A stretch of DNA of 64,000 nucleotides from Bacteroidaceae bacterium. Lineage in GTDB: Bacteria > Bacteroidota > Bacteroidia > Bacteroidales > Bacteroidaceae. Below are positions 49,952-58,770 of the stretch, piece by piece; the stretch's first letter is position 1, and every line of letters starts with the position of its first letter. The stretch covers positions 78,624 to 142,623 of the forward strand of contig JAFXTO010000005.1 of assembly GCA_017535725.1 (NCBI GenBank). Direction: 5' to 3'. The notes beneath the pieces are model-generated. The model did not search any database. It was not told the DNA's origin and worked only from the letters and a program-made list of their open reading frames with translations. The translations under genes were made by a program, and so were the position numbers.

Positions 49952-50060
49952 ATCTTTCAACGTTCTTTTCTATATTTCAACGTTTCAACCTTTCAACTTT
50001 TCAACTTTTCAACGTTTCAATGTTTCAATCTTTCAACGTTTCAACCTTTCAACCTTCCTT
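49952..50060 (-). repeat. TTTCAAC array between aminotransferase and porin
   Basis: About ten units of TTTCAACGTTTCAACC type. On the minus strand the first unit (GGTTGAAAGG) provides the TGA stop codon of the aminotransferase at 50049. Confidence 0.8.
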
Positions 50061-51365
50061 TTGGTTTTCTTCAAATATGGTCATGCGCTCTTCAAGCTGT
50101 GCATACTGGTGATCCTCGATGAAAGAGGTGCATACACGGAGACCTTCCTGATGGGAACCGGTGGTGATGAGGCAGATGGCAGAGACACCATAGTACATCA
50201 GTTCGCGTGCGAGCTCACCGCTGGTCATGTTCTTATAGCCAATGGTGAAGTAGAAACCGTCGGCCACCGGGCGGTCGAGATCATGGTCATAGACCACGTG
50301 GAATCCGTGGCGCAAGAAGATGTCTTTCAGCTTGCGAGCCCGCTCACCATACACCTTAACCTCATCGCGGAAGTTATACTCGCCGTCGCAGGCGGCACGG
50401 AACATAGCGGCCAGCGCGTACTGTGCCGAATGGCTGGTGCCGGAGGAGAGGGCATAAAGCATTCGGGTGGAGAAGACGAGTCCGAAGGGCAAACCCTCGT
50501 AGCGCGCACTGAGGTCGGGGAAGTGTCGGTGGAACAGCTGGTCGCTGATGCAGACCACTCCAATGCGCTCGCCCGCGTAAGAAAATGCCTTCGAGCCACT
50601 GATGAGCAGCATGTAATTATCTGTATAGCGAGCGACGGAAGGCTGATAGGGCGGTTGGAAGGGCACACTCAAATCCTGCCGGAAGTCCATAGCGAAGTAC
50701 GCGAGGTCTTCCATAATGATGCAGTCGTACTGCGTGGCCAGCTCGCCGATAGCCTGCAACTCGCTCTCAGTGAGGCACACCCACGAGGGATTATTCGGAT
50801 TGCTATAAACGATGGCACAGATGTTACCCTTCGAGAGGTAGCTTTCCAGCTTGCCGCGCAGCTTCTCTCCCCGGTAGTCATAAACATCGAAAGTCTCAAA
50901 CTTGACTCCCAAGACCTGCAGCTGCATCTTCTGTACGGGGAAGCCCGGGTCGATGAACAATACAGTGTCTTTCTGCTTATTGGCTTGCGAACAGGTGAGG
51001 AACGAGGCGAAAGTGCCTTGCATACTACCCGTGACAGGCACACAGCCTTCGGCCGCAATGTCTACGCCGATGAATGCCTTTACGAAGCGCGATGCCTGCC
51101 GCTTCAATTCGGGATAACCTTGAATATCAGGATATGAATGGGCGATGCCCTCTTGCAGGGCTTTCACCTGGGCATCGACTCCTACCTGTGCAGCAGGCAG
51201 CCCGGGAATGCCCATTTCCATCTTGATGAACTCCACCCCACTCTCTTTCTCCGCCATTGCTGCCACCTGCTTCACCTCGCGGATGGTGGCCTTTGCGAAG
51301 TCCTGAATGCCGAGTTGTGCAATAAGTCCATCGACAACCTCTTTCTTTATAGGTGTTTCTTTCAT
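50049..51365 (-). CDS. Class I/II PLP-dependent aminotransferase
   Basis: A 438-residue fold-type I aminotransferase. The PLP lysine is in LLISGSKAFSYAGERIG, NPNNPSWVCLTESEL is the cofactor-binding NPNNP, and VTGSMQGTFASF is the N-terminal helix region. MGIPGLPAAQVGVDAQVKALQEG and the end RVCTSFIEDHQYAQLEERM are family-typical. The donor is unknown; because the ior genes follow upstream in the same direction, an aromatic amino acid is plausible (inference). The stop codon lies in a tandem repeat. The gap to iorB is 101 bases. Confidence 0.9.
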   Translation of the reverse strand: MKETPIKKEVVDGLIAQLGIQDFAKATIREVKQVAAMAEKESGVEFIKMEMGIPGLPAAQVGVDAQVKALQEGIAHSYPDIQGYPELKRQASRFVKAFIGVDIAAEGCVPVTGSMQGTFASFLTCSQANKQKDTVLFIDPGFPVQKMQLQVLGVKFETFDVYDYRGEKLRGKLESYLSKGNICAIVYSNPNNPSWVCLTESELQAIGELATQYDCIIMEDLAYFAMDFRQDLSVPFQPPYQPSVARYTDNYMLLISGSKAFSYAGERIGVVCISDQLFHRHFPDLSARYEGLPFGLVFSTRMLYALSSGTSHSAQYALAAMFRAACDGEYNFRDEVKVYGERARKLKDIFLRHGFHVVYDHDLDRPVADGFYFTIGYKNMTSGELARELMYYGVSAICLITTGSHQEGLRVCTSFIEDHQYAQLEERMTIFEENQKEG

Positions 51366-51466
51366 TTTCTTTTTTATTACGTTACATCGTAATAACGTTA
51401 TATCGAAATAACGAAATTACGGAATCACGTTATAACGAAATAACGTTATTTCGAAATATTTCGATT
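51366..51466. repeat. AT-rich TAACGTTAT/ATCGAAATAACG array
   Basis: Overlapping imperfect units such as GTAATAACGTTATATCG and GAAATAACGTTATTTCG fill the spacer between iorB and the aminotransferase. No gene or clear promoter is seen. Confidence 0.6.
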
Positions 51467-52039
51467 CTATTCCTGCGCGTCGCGACCTATGGCCAGCGCC
51501 TTGATATTAGCCTCTACGATGACCTCTCCCTTACGGGCGAAGACACGACGGATGGCCGCTTCAAGTTTCTCGTAGTCAATACCGAGGGCCTGCTGTGCAG
51601 CTCCGAGGAGAATCACATTGGCAGAACGGGGTACGCCATTGTCTTTCGCCAACTGCTCGATATTGACAGCGACCACGTGAGGCAGTTTGGCAAGCGCCTG
51701 ATTAACCTCTTCCAATTCCGGATAATTCGGGATATTGACGAAGGGAACGTTGGATGTGATAATCCACCCGTCGGACTTCAGATAAGGCAGGTAGCGCAGT
51801 GCTTCCATCGGCTCCATGGAGATGATGACATCAGCGGCACACTTGGGGATGAGGTCGCTGGCGATAGGCTCGGAGCTGATGCGCAGATTGGATTGCACGT
51901 CGCCGCCGCGCTGACTCATTCCGTGAACCTCTGCCTGCTTGATATATAGGTTCTCATTCATGGCTGCTTCGCCAATGATGGTGGCTATGGAGAGGATTCC
52001 TTGTCCTCCTACGCCACAAAGGATGATATCTGTTTTCAT
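51467..52039 (-). CDS. iorB: Indolepyruvate oxidoreductase beta subunit
   Basis: IorB is the gamma/beta-type subunit of indolepyruvate:ferredoxin oxidoreductase, which oxidatively decarboxylates aromatic 2-oxoacids to aryl-acetyl-CoA. The 190 residues begin MKTDIILCGVGGQGILSIATIIGEAA and contain EVHGMSQRGGDVQSNLRISS, both diagnostic of the family, and ADVIISMEPMEALRYLPYL. The gap from iorA is 115 bases; the order is iorA then iorB on the minus strand. With the aryl-CoA ligases at 42-45 kb it completes a fermentative aromatic amino acid route. Confidence 0.95.
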   Translation of the reverse strand: MKTDIILCGVGGQGILSIATIIGEAAMNENLYIKQAEVHGMSQRGGDVQSNLRISSEPIASDLIPKCAADVIISMEPMEALRYLPYLKSDGWIITSNVPFVNIPNYPELEEVNQALAKLPHVVAVNIEQLAKDNGVPRSANVILLGAAQQALGIDYEKLEAAIRRVFARKGEVIVEANIKALAIGRDAQE

Positions 52040-52154
52040 ACGTTTATATGAGAAATGAAAAATGAAAAAATTGAAGAATGAAAAATAAAAGTTTCTATTT
52101 ATCTAATTGAGCAAATGTCAAAGTGAGCATAAAGTAATACTTATTTTTCACTTT

Positions 52155-53768
52155 TCATTTTTTCACTTTCGCTTTCCTTTTGAAGGTCTGGATGCACTCT
52201 CGGCGCGGAATGATAACGCTGACGCCATGATAGTTGATTTCCTCGCGGATGATGCGGGTAATCTCGGGCATGTTCTTAGGCAGGGGCACGACGACGTGCA
52301 GGTGCTCTTCGGGCACTCCAAGTCCTCGACAGATAGCCTCGAACTTGTTGGTACCAGCAGAATCCTGACCTCCTGTCATAGCGGTCGTAAGATTATCGGA
52401 GATGATAACGGTGATGTCAGCGTTCTCGTTGATGGCATCCAGCAGCCCCGTCATTCCTGAATGAGTGAAAGTTGAGTCGCCGATGATAGCCACAGCAGGC
52501 CACTGGCCTGCGTCGGAAGCGCCCTTGGCCATCGTGATACTGGCTCCCATATCCACACAGGAATGAATGGCTTTATAGGGAGGCAGGAAGCCGAGGGTGT
52601 AGCAACCAATGTCGCCAAACACACGCGGATTGTCGTACTCCTTCAGCACCTCGTTCAAAGCTGTATAGACATCGCGGTGGCCGCAACCCTGACAGAGGGC
52701 TGGCGGACGGGGAACAACGAGTTGAGAGTTGAAAGAGGGTGCTGCTTCCTGTGCGCTGTCTGCTTTCAGAGCAGCAGCCACACAGTCAGGGGTCAATTCA
52801 CCTGTGCGAGGCAGTTCGCCCGTAAGCCGACCAAGGATATTCTGGCTCTCGAAGACGCCCCGCACCTGTTCCTCGATGAAAGGCTGTCCTTCCTCGATGA
52901 CAATGACGCGCTCACAGCTGTCAAGCAATTGGCGGACAAGGGTTTTAGGCAGTGGATACTGCGAAATCTTCAGGAGCGGGAAGGGACATCCTTCGGGGAA
53001 GCACTCATTGACGTAGTTAAAAGCGATACCACTAGCAATGATACCCAAGGGGTATTTCTCTCCCACGGGGCTTGCGGGGCTTATGAACTTATTATAAGGT
53101 GAGGCTGCTGCATCAGCTTCGAGTTGTGCCTGCTGTGCCGTGACCTTGTCATTGCGGCGACGTGCATTGGCAGGAAGAAGTACCCAGTTCGCTGCTACAG
53201 AATTGTAGTTCAGAGGGTTCTGCTGACGCGACGAGTCTGCACATTCAACAACAGAACGGCTGTGCGCCATACGAGTGGTGACACGCATGAGGACTGGCAG
53301 GCACTGCTGTTCAGAATACTCGAAGGCCACTGCCATCATATCGTAAGCCTCCTGCTGGTTGCTGGGTTCGAAGGTGGGAATCATGGCGAACTTGCCGTAG
53401 AAACGGGAGTCCTGTTCGTCCTGGCTGGAATGCATCGAAGGATCGTCGGCCACCAGCACGACAACTCCACCATTAACACCTGTAATGGCACTGTTGACGA
53501 AGGGGTCTGCGCAAACATTAAGTCCCACGTGTTTCATGCACACGAGAGCGCGCTTGCCCATGTAACTCATACCAAGGGCTGCCTCCATAGCAGTCTTTTC
53601 GTTGGTACACCAACGGCTGTGCAGGCCACGCTCGCGGGCTGTGGCATTGCCCTGTATGTACTCTGTGATTTCGGTGGAAGGGGTTCCAGGATAAGCGTAC
53701 ACGCCAGAGAGCCCTGCATCGATAGCTCCCTGGGCGATTGCCTCATCCCCTAAAAGTAGTTTCTTCAT
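52155..53768 (-). CDS. iorA: Indolepyruvate ferredoxin oxidoreductase alpha subunit
   Basis: IorA carries the TPP-binding site of the enzyme. The 537 residues show the pyrimidine-binding half first (GDEAIAQGAIDAGLSGVYAYPGTPSTEI, MKHVGLNVCADPFVNSAITG) and the TPP-binding half later (CQGCGHRDVYTALNEVL, GDIGCYTLGFLPPYKAIHSCVDMGAS, IGDSTFTHSGMTGLLDAIN). It ends soon after RRECIQTFKRKAKVKK and so lacks the C-terminal two-[4Fe-4S] ferredoxin domain of archaeal IorA. Upstream is a 220-bp spacer made of CCTTAAAT repeats. Confidence 0.95.
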   Translation of the reverse strand: MKKLLLGDEAIAQGAIDAGLSGVYAYPGTPSTEITEYIQGNATARERGLHSRWCTNEKTAMEAALGMSYMGKRALVCMKHVGLNVCADPFVNSAITGVNGGVVVLVADDPSMHSSQDEQDSRFYGKFAMIPTFEPSNQQEAYDMMAVAFEYSEQQCLPVLMRVTTRMAHSRSVVECADSSRQQNPLNYNSVAANWVLLPANARRRNDKVTAQQAQLEADAAASPYNKFISPASPVGEKYPLGIIASGIAFNYVNECFPEGCPFPLLKISQYPLPKTLVRQLLDSCERVIVIEEGQPFIEEQVRGVFESQNILGRLTGELPRTGELTPDCVAAALKADSAQEAAPSFNSQLVVPRPPALCQGCGHRDVYTALNEVLKEYDNPRVFGDIGCYTLGFLPPYKAIHSCVDMGASITMAKGASDAGQWPAVAIIGDSTFTHSGMTGLLDAINENADITVIISDNLTTAMTGGQDSAGTNKFEAICRGLGVPEEHLHVVVPLPKNMPEITRIIREEINYHGVSVIIPRRECIQTFKRKAKVKK

Positions 53769-53998
53769 ATATATCTATCAATATTTCTATTTTCAATATT
53801 TCAATCCTTAAATCTTCAATTCCTTAAATCCTCAAATCCTTAAATCCTTAATTCTCCAAATCCTTAAATCCTCAAATCCTTAATTCCTTAAATCATTAAA
53901 TCATTAAATCCCTAAGTCCTTAAATCCTCAAATCTTTAAATCCTTAAATCCTTAAGTCCTTAAATCCTTAAGTCCTTAAGTCCTTAAGTCCTTAAATC
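53769..53998. repeat. CCTTAAATCCTTAAATCCT array between nitrilase and iorA
   Basis: More than twenty imperfect units of CTTAAATC/CTTAAGTC, 8-9 bp each, occupy nearly the whole spacer. On the minus strand the last unit encodes the final LRT of the nitrilase and its TAA stop (53984). Confidence 0.85.
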
Positions 53999-54745
53999 AA
54001 ACTCGTCTGCGTCCTCTAAAATGGGGAATTTCGCACTGTAGTGTTTCAGGAAATCGAGGTCGATGACAGCAGATGCGGCCCACTCCGTTTTGTCGGGACA
54101 TTCCATGATAGTCTCGCCATACGGATGGATAATGGCCGAGCGACCATAGTATTCACATTTTTGGTCGGTGCCGATTCGGTTGCAGGCTGCCACATAGCAC
54201 TGATTCTCGATAGCACGGGCGCGGATGAGCGTACGCCAAGCCGTATCGCGGCTGATGGGGAAATTGGCAGAATAGAGGATGCAGTCGTAGTCTGCTCGAC
54301 TGCGTGCCCAAAGGGGGTAACGCAAATCGTAGCAGACTTGCAACAAAAAGCGCACGCCACGGAACTTGACGATGACCCGCTGATTTCCACGAGTGAATTC
54401 CTGTGCTTCGCCGCCGTAGGCAAAGAGGTGTCGCTTGTCGTAGGTGGTCACCTCGCCGTCCGGACAGACAAAGTGCAACCGGTTGAAGTTGCGTCCGTTC
54501 TCTTCTGTCGCCATAGAGCCCACGATCGCTGCATCCAATTGACTGGCCTTCTGCTTCATCCAAGCCAGGATAGCAGGTTGCGCATCTACAATATCTGCGG
54601 CCACGTTATTCAGTCCAGTGGCGAACATTTCAGGAAGAAGCAGGAGATCAGTGGGTGGCAGGTGGCTGATAAGCTCGTCAAGATGCGCCAAATTCTCTGT
54701 GGGCCGACACCATTGAATATCGTGCTGAAGGATTGTTACTTTCAT
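53984..54745 (-). CDS. Nitrilase superfamily amidase (omega-amidase/YafV-like)
   Basis: A 253-residue C-N hydrolase. The catalytic triad is visible as Glu in LLLLPEMFATG, Lys in YDKRHLFAYGGE and Cys in LLQVCYDLRYPLWAR. The MFATGF-like start and QVCYDLRYPLW context match the omega-amidase group (YafV/Nit2), which hydrolyses alpha-ketoglutaramate formed by transamination of glutamine. It has its own promoter at 54790-54797. The stop codon is provided by the first unit of the CTTAAG array. Confidence 0.93.
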   Translation of the reverse strand: MKVTILQHDIQWCRPTENLAHLDELISHLPPTDLLLLPEMFATGLNNVAADIVDAQPAILAWMKQKASQLDAAIVGSMATEENGRNFNRLHFVCPDGEVTTYDKRHLFAYGGEAQEFTRGNQRVIVKFRGVRFLLQVCYDLRYPLWARSRADYDCILYSANFPISRDTAWRTLIRARAIENQCYVAACNRIGTDQKCEYYGRSAIIHPYGETIMECPDKTEWAASAVIDLDFLKHYSAKFPILEDADEFDLRT

Positions 54746-54789
54746 GTGTAAATGTCACTATTCAAGCCCATCGGCTTGCAATTAGGTTG

Positions 54790-54797
54790 CAAAAGTA
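54790..54797 (-). promoter_or_regulatory. Promoter -7 element of nitrilase gene
   Basis: TACTTTTG on the minus strand, 45 bases before the start at 54745. Confidence 0.6.
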
Positions 54798-54868
54798 CCA
54801 CTTTTCCTTGACATAATCACAAAAAATAACAATCTTTTAATGTTTTTTTGTATATTCAGTAACCGATA

Positions 54869-56206
54869 TTACGGTTCATGGAAAACAACTTGCAAACTGT
54901 CGGCTTCTGTGCGTGCCAACAACCACGCCCTCAATTGATGCACCTGTTCGGCCGTAAGGTTCTTGCGAATAGGGATTCCCACGAGTGCCACGACCACGGG
55001 AGTGGTCAACGTCGTATCCATCCGTACGTCAAGGGTTTGCGCAAGACTGAACGTTTGGATATTCGGATACAACACCTGCAGTTCCGGCCGCAGTTCCGCA
55101 GCCAGAGCTTCAAAACGTTCGAAAACATGCAGCTTGGCTTCCAGTTCATGAATATGTTGGCTCTGTTGAATGGCCGTTTCCTTGTAGTTCGTCTTCGAAG
55201 ACTCAAGTTGCCCTACAAGATGGAGGAGGCTGTCGGTTGTTGTGCCTTGAATGACAACCAGTTGATAATCATTCAGGTGGTAGTTCTCCAATCGTTGCTG
55301 CGCAAGGGTTATCTTCTCGTCTTCGACCTCATGACCAATGACGGCCACGCTCAAAGTTCTGGAGTCACGATCTACTTGTTGGGAGATGATTTGTGTGCCG
55401 CTCCAAGAGAGTTCCGTATCTACAAAGCGCACCACATTCTGATTAAAGAGACTCTGGCGCACCAAAGAAAAGGTCATGATTCCGGCTGGTACCATCGTCA
55501 ACAGTACGACCGCCATGAGAATACGTTGCGTACGAGAAGTTCGTTCTGGCGACACCTCATGATACACTTGGAAGTTCATCAGACGAACACCCAGATAGGT
55601 GGCAAGCGAGATGAACACCGTATTGATGAAAAAGAGGTAGAACGCACCAAGGAAGAAGAGCCACTGACCTGTGGCTATACCATAGCCTGCTGTGCAGAGA
55701 GGAGGCATCAGAGCTGTGGCTATTGCCACACCTGGAATAACGTTGCCCTTGCCACCTGTTGCTATTGCCAGAATACCAGCCGAACCACCGAAGAAGGCTA
55801 TCATTACGTCGTAAAGCGTAGGTGAGGTGCGTGCCAGCAACTCAGACTGCGCTTCGCTGTAGGGCGAGAGCAGGAAATAGATTGTCGCTGTCAGGACACT
55901 GATTATGGTGGCGACAACATAGTTCTTGGCAGAAGTCTTCAAGAGGCCAAGATCGTTGATACCAACGGAAAGTCCCATACCTACAATGGGACCCATCAAA
56001 GGGGAAATAAGCATCGCGCCAATAATGACAGCCGTGGAATTGACGTTCAGACCCAATGAGGCGATGAAGATGGCAAACACAAGCACCCACAGATTAGCGC
56101 CGCGGAAGGAGGCGTCCGCCTTGATATTGGCTATGGTATCGGCCTCCGACACCTTGTCAGTACGGATATCAAAATAACGACGAAGGAAATCCTTAATTGC
56201 TCCCAT
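54869..56206 (-). CDS. DUF389 membrane protein
   Basis: A 445-residue protein with a DUF389 (TIGR00341-like) membrane domain. It has six hydrophobic helices with the conserved STAVIIGAMLISPLMGPIVGMG and IATALMPPLCTAGYG, then a soluble domain with a coiled-coil helix (ETAIQQSQHIHELEAKLHVF) and a C-terminal alpha-beta part. The function is unknown. The ATG at 56206 (MGAIKDFLRRYF) is five bases after the stop of the periplasmic adaptor, so it is the last gene of the efflux operon; an in-frame GTG at 56212 is less likely. Confidence 0.9.
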   Translation of the reverse strand: MGAIKDFLRRYFDIRTDKVSEADTIANIKADASFRGANLWVLVFAIFIASLGLNVNSTAVIIGAMLISPLMGPIVGMGLSVGINDLGLLKTSAKNYVVATIISVLTATIYFLLSPYSEAQSELLARTSPTLYDVMIAFFGGSAGILAIATGGKGNVIPGVAIATALMPPLCTAGYGIATGQWLFFLGAFYLFFINTVFISLATYLGVRLMNFQVYHEVSPERTSRTQRILMAVVLLTMVPAGIMTFSLVRQSLFNQNVVRFVDTELSWSGTQIISQQVDRDSRTLSVAVIGHEVEDEKITLAQQRLENYHLNDYQLVVIQGTTTDSLLHLVGQLESSKTNYKETAIQQSQHIHELEAKLHVFERFEALAAELRPELQVLYPNIQTFSLAQTLDVRMDTTLTTPVVVALVGIPIRKNLTAEQVHQLRAWLLARTEADSLQVVFHEP

Positions 56207-56211
56207 AAACA

Positions 56212-57348
56212 CTATTGCTTCTTGTCCTCTGTGACAATAACGGAACCGCGGACGGACTCGTCGGCCTTCAGACCTGACTTGATTTCGATATTGATACCGT
56301 CGGAGAGACCTGTCTGAACTTGACGGCGCTCGTAGGTAGGTTCATTGGCAGAGGGATTCGAAATAACATAAACGAAAGTACTGTCGCCACTGAATTCAAT
56401 AGCAGCCTCGGGAATAGTGAGAACTTTCGGAGCCTCTTCGAGAACGATACTGGCCGTGGCGCTGTAGCCGCTGCGAATGAGAGAACTACCGCTGCCCACA
56501 GAATCCGAAGGAACATTGACAGCTGCCTTGATTTCGAACTGGTTGGCTCCGCCTGTAGTCGCTGCAGCCTTGGGACTGATATACTCCAGAGAGGCCGAGA
56601 AGCGCAAGTCCTGCATAGCGCCTATCGTAATCTCCATAGGCATACCTACAGACAGACGGCCGACTTCCGTCTCATCGATATTACCGCGGAAAATAAGGTT
56701 ACTCATATCTGCCACAGAAGCAATGGTAGTACCATCGTTGAAGGTGTTCGAGAGGATGACGGAATTACCGACCTTCACCGGAATGTCGAGGATGATACCA
56801 CTGATGGTGCTGCGGACGAGGGTGTTGCTGGAAGAGGCGTTGGAGGCTGATACGCCATCACGGGTGAGTTCCAACTGTTCCTGTGCGATGCTGGCTTCCT
56901 CACGCGCTTGGTTGTAGGTTTGCCGTACCTTCTCGTACTCGTTGGCGCTGATGAGTCCCTTGTCGTACAACGTTTTCTGACGCTCGTAGTCAGTCTTGGC
57001 CTGTTCAAGGTTCAAGTGGGAGAGGCGCACGCGGCTCTCGGCAGAGGCAAGCTGGTTCATATCCGGAATAACCTTCAATTTGGCAATAACCTCGCCAGCC
57101 TCTACACGCTGTCCCGCTTCCTTCAGGAGTTCCGTGATGATACCACTGATTTGCGGTTTCACAGCCACCTCATCGCGCGGCTCGATCTTACCCGTGACGA
57201 TGGTCGTTTTGGAGAGGTCACGCATCGATGGCGTGTAGGTCTCATAGCGCACAGGCTTCGGACGGGAATTAAGGTAGAGGAACACAAAGGTTCCAATGAA
57301 GACGAAGGCCACGAGGGCGAACAGGAAGAGACGAAAGAACTTTTTCAT
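56212..57348 (-). CDS. RND/MacA-type periplasmic adaptor (HlyD family)
   Basis: A 378-residue membrane-fusion protein linking an inner-membrane ABC exporter to an outer-membrane channel. It has one N-terminal membrane anchor (FFRLFLFALVAFVFIGTFVFLYL), a lipoyl-like domain split by a helical hairpin (GKIEPRDEVAVKPQISGIITELLKEAGQRVEAGEVIAKL, then LEQAKTDYERQKTLYDKGLISANEYEKVRQTYNQAREEASIAQEQLEL) and a beta-barrel part (NIDETEVGRLSVGMPMEI). It follows two MacB-type permeases. No TolC-like gene is in this window. Confidence 0.92.
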   Translation of the reverse strand: MKKFFRLFLFALVAFVFIGTFVFLYLNSRPKPVRYETYTPSMRDLSKTTIVTGKIEPRDEVAVKPQISGIITELLKEAGQRVEAGEVIAKLKVIPDMNQLASAESRVRLSHLNLEQAKTDYERQKTLYDKGLISANEYEKVRQTYNQAREEASIAQEQLELTRDGVSASNASSSNTLVRSTISGIILDIPVKVGNSVILSNTFNDGTTIASVADMSNLIFRGNIDETEVGRLSVGMPMEITIGAMQDLRFSASLEYISPKAAATTGGANQFEIKAAVNVPSDSVGSGSSLIRSGYSATASIVLEEAPKVLTIPEAAIEFSGDSTFVYVISNPSANEPTYERRQVQTGLSDGINIEIKSGLKADESVRGSVIVTEDKKQ

Positions 57349-57384
57349 TTTATCTATTAATATATCTTTTCAATTTTCAATATA

Positions 57385-57425
57385 CTATCTTTCAACGTTT
57401 CAACTTTTCAACATTTCAATTTTTT
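57385..57425 (-). repeat. TTTCAAC array before adaptor gene
   Basis: Five units of TTTCAACGTTTCAAC type in the spacer between the permease stop codon and the adaptor start; same unit as at 42225, 49952 and 60175. Confidence 0.65.
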
Positions 57426-58667
57426 TCATTCTTCTCTCATCGCATCAACCGGTTTGATGGCCATAGCCCTTCCGGCCGGAGCGAGTCCTGCCAGAATGCC
57501 AAGTGCAGCGAGGAGGGCAGCGGCGCCGATAGCAGTCCAGAAAGAGACCTGGAAGTGGCTCTGGACGATGCCGTCCTCCGTGAAACCTAATTCCAGCATC
57601 TGCAAGATGAGCACGGCAAAGAGGATGCCACTCATTCCTGCCACGGTGGTGAGGAGAATGCTTTCTGAAATGATTTGCACGAGAATGACACGCGGAGTAG
57701 CACCGATGGCACGACGAATGCCGATTTCCGTGGTACGCTCCTTGACGGTCACCATCATGATATTCGACACACCGATGGCGCCTGCCAGCAATGTCCCGAT
57801 TCCCACCAGCCAGATGAGTAAATCAACGCCTTCGAAGAGGCTGTCCAAGAGGCCAAACAACACTTCTGTGTTGAAGACCATCACGGCTTTCTCATCTGTC
57901 GGGTCAATATCGTGCGGACGGGCAATCACCTCGCGGATTCGAGGGGTGATGTCGCTGATAGCAACCCCACGCATTGCGGTGATGGCTATCATCTCGATGT
58001 TTTCGCCCATATTGAAGGCACGCTGCATCAGCGAGAGAGGAATGCTGATGGACTCCTCGGCAGAGCCGTTGATATTCATATTGCCGCCACCATAATCGAC
58101 TCCGACGACGCTGTAGTAAACCGAATCGAGGCGGATGAACTGACCGCAGGGGTCGCCGCCCTTGGGGAACAGGGTCTTATAGACTTTCTTACCAATGACG
58201 CAGACCTTGCGCTGCTGGGCGATGTCCATATCATTGATGAAACGGCCATAATAGAGCTTGGGCGCTTCCACCTTCGCATATTCAGGCAACAAGCCCTTGA
58301 CGTTGCCGTTGAATTTGTGGTCGTCGTGAACAGCCTGCACGCCCCACTTGGATGCCATCGGAGAAATAACATCGAGTTGTGGCACTTGCTGGTGCAGACG
58401 CTCCACATCGCTGGTGGTGAGGTTCCAGTAGCGGCCTTTGCGGAAGCCGTGGTAAGGCTTGGTCGTCGGCTGTTCCCAAATCATGGCTGAGTTCGTGGCA
58501 AACCCCTCAAAATTATTGTTGAGCAACTCCTTCATTCCCGCGCCGCCGCCCATGAGGGCCACGAGCATAAACACACCCCAGAAGACACCAAAGCCGGTGA
58601 GGAAGGAGCGCGTCTTGTTGCGAAGCAGGGTCTCCAGCAACTCGTGAAAGGAATCGAGGTCTATCAT
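57426..58667 (-). CDS. MacB-like ABC transporter permease (second)
   Basis: A 413-residue FtsX/MacB-type permease: one membrane helix at the start (RSFLTGFGVFWGVFMLVALMGGGAG), a large periplasmic domain of about 200 residues, and three helices at the end. GVSNIMMVTVKERTTEIGIRRAIGATPRVILVQIISESILLT is the conserved cytoplasmic coupling region, and LAGLAPAGRAMAIKPVDAMREE the end. There is no ATPase domain in the same chain. It pairs with the preceding permease and with the LolD-like ATPase. Confidence 0.93.
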   Translation of the reverse strand: MIDLDSFHELLETLLRNKTRSFLTGFGVFWGVFMLVALMGGGAGMKELLNNNFEGFATNSAMIWEQPTTKPYHGFRKGRYWNLTTSDVERLHQQVPQLDVISPMASKWGVQAVHDDHKFNGNVKGLLPEYAKVEAPKLYYGRFINDMDIAQQRKVCVIGKKVYKTLFPKGGDPCGQFIRLDSVYYSVVGVDYGGGNMNINGSAEESISIPLSLMQRAFNMGENIEMIAITAMRGVAISDITPRIREVIARPHDIDPTDEKAVMVFNTEVLFGLLDSLFEGVDLLIWLVGIGTLLAGAIGVSNIMMVTVKERTTEIGIRRAIGATPRVILVQIISESILLTTVAGMSGILFAVLILQMLELGFTEDGIVQSHFQVSFWTAIGAAALLAALGILAGLAPAGRAMAIKPVDAMREE

Positions 58668-58675
58668 ATTTATTC

Positions 58676-58762
58676 TTGAACTCTTATACTTTAAACCTTA
58701 AACATTAAACTTTAAACCTTAAACTTTAAACCTTAAACCTTAAACTTTAAACTTTAAACTCT
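58676..58762 (-). repeat. CCTTAAACTTTAAA array between permeases
   Basis: About nine imperfect copies of CTTTAAACCTTAAAC fill the whole spacer between the two permease genes, starting in the first gene's stop region. Confidence 0.75.
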
Positions 58763-58770
58763 CAATCTCC

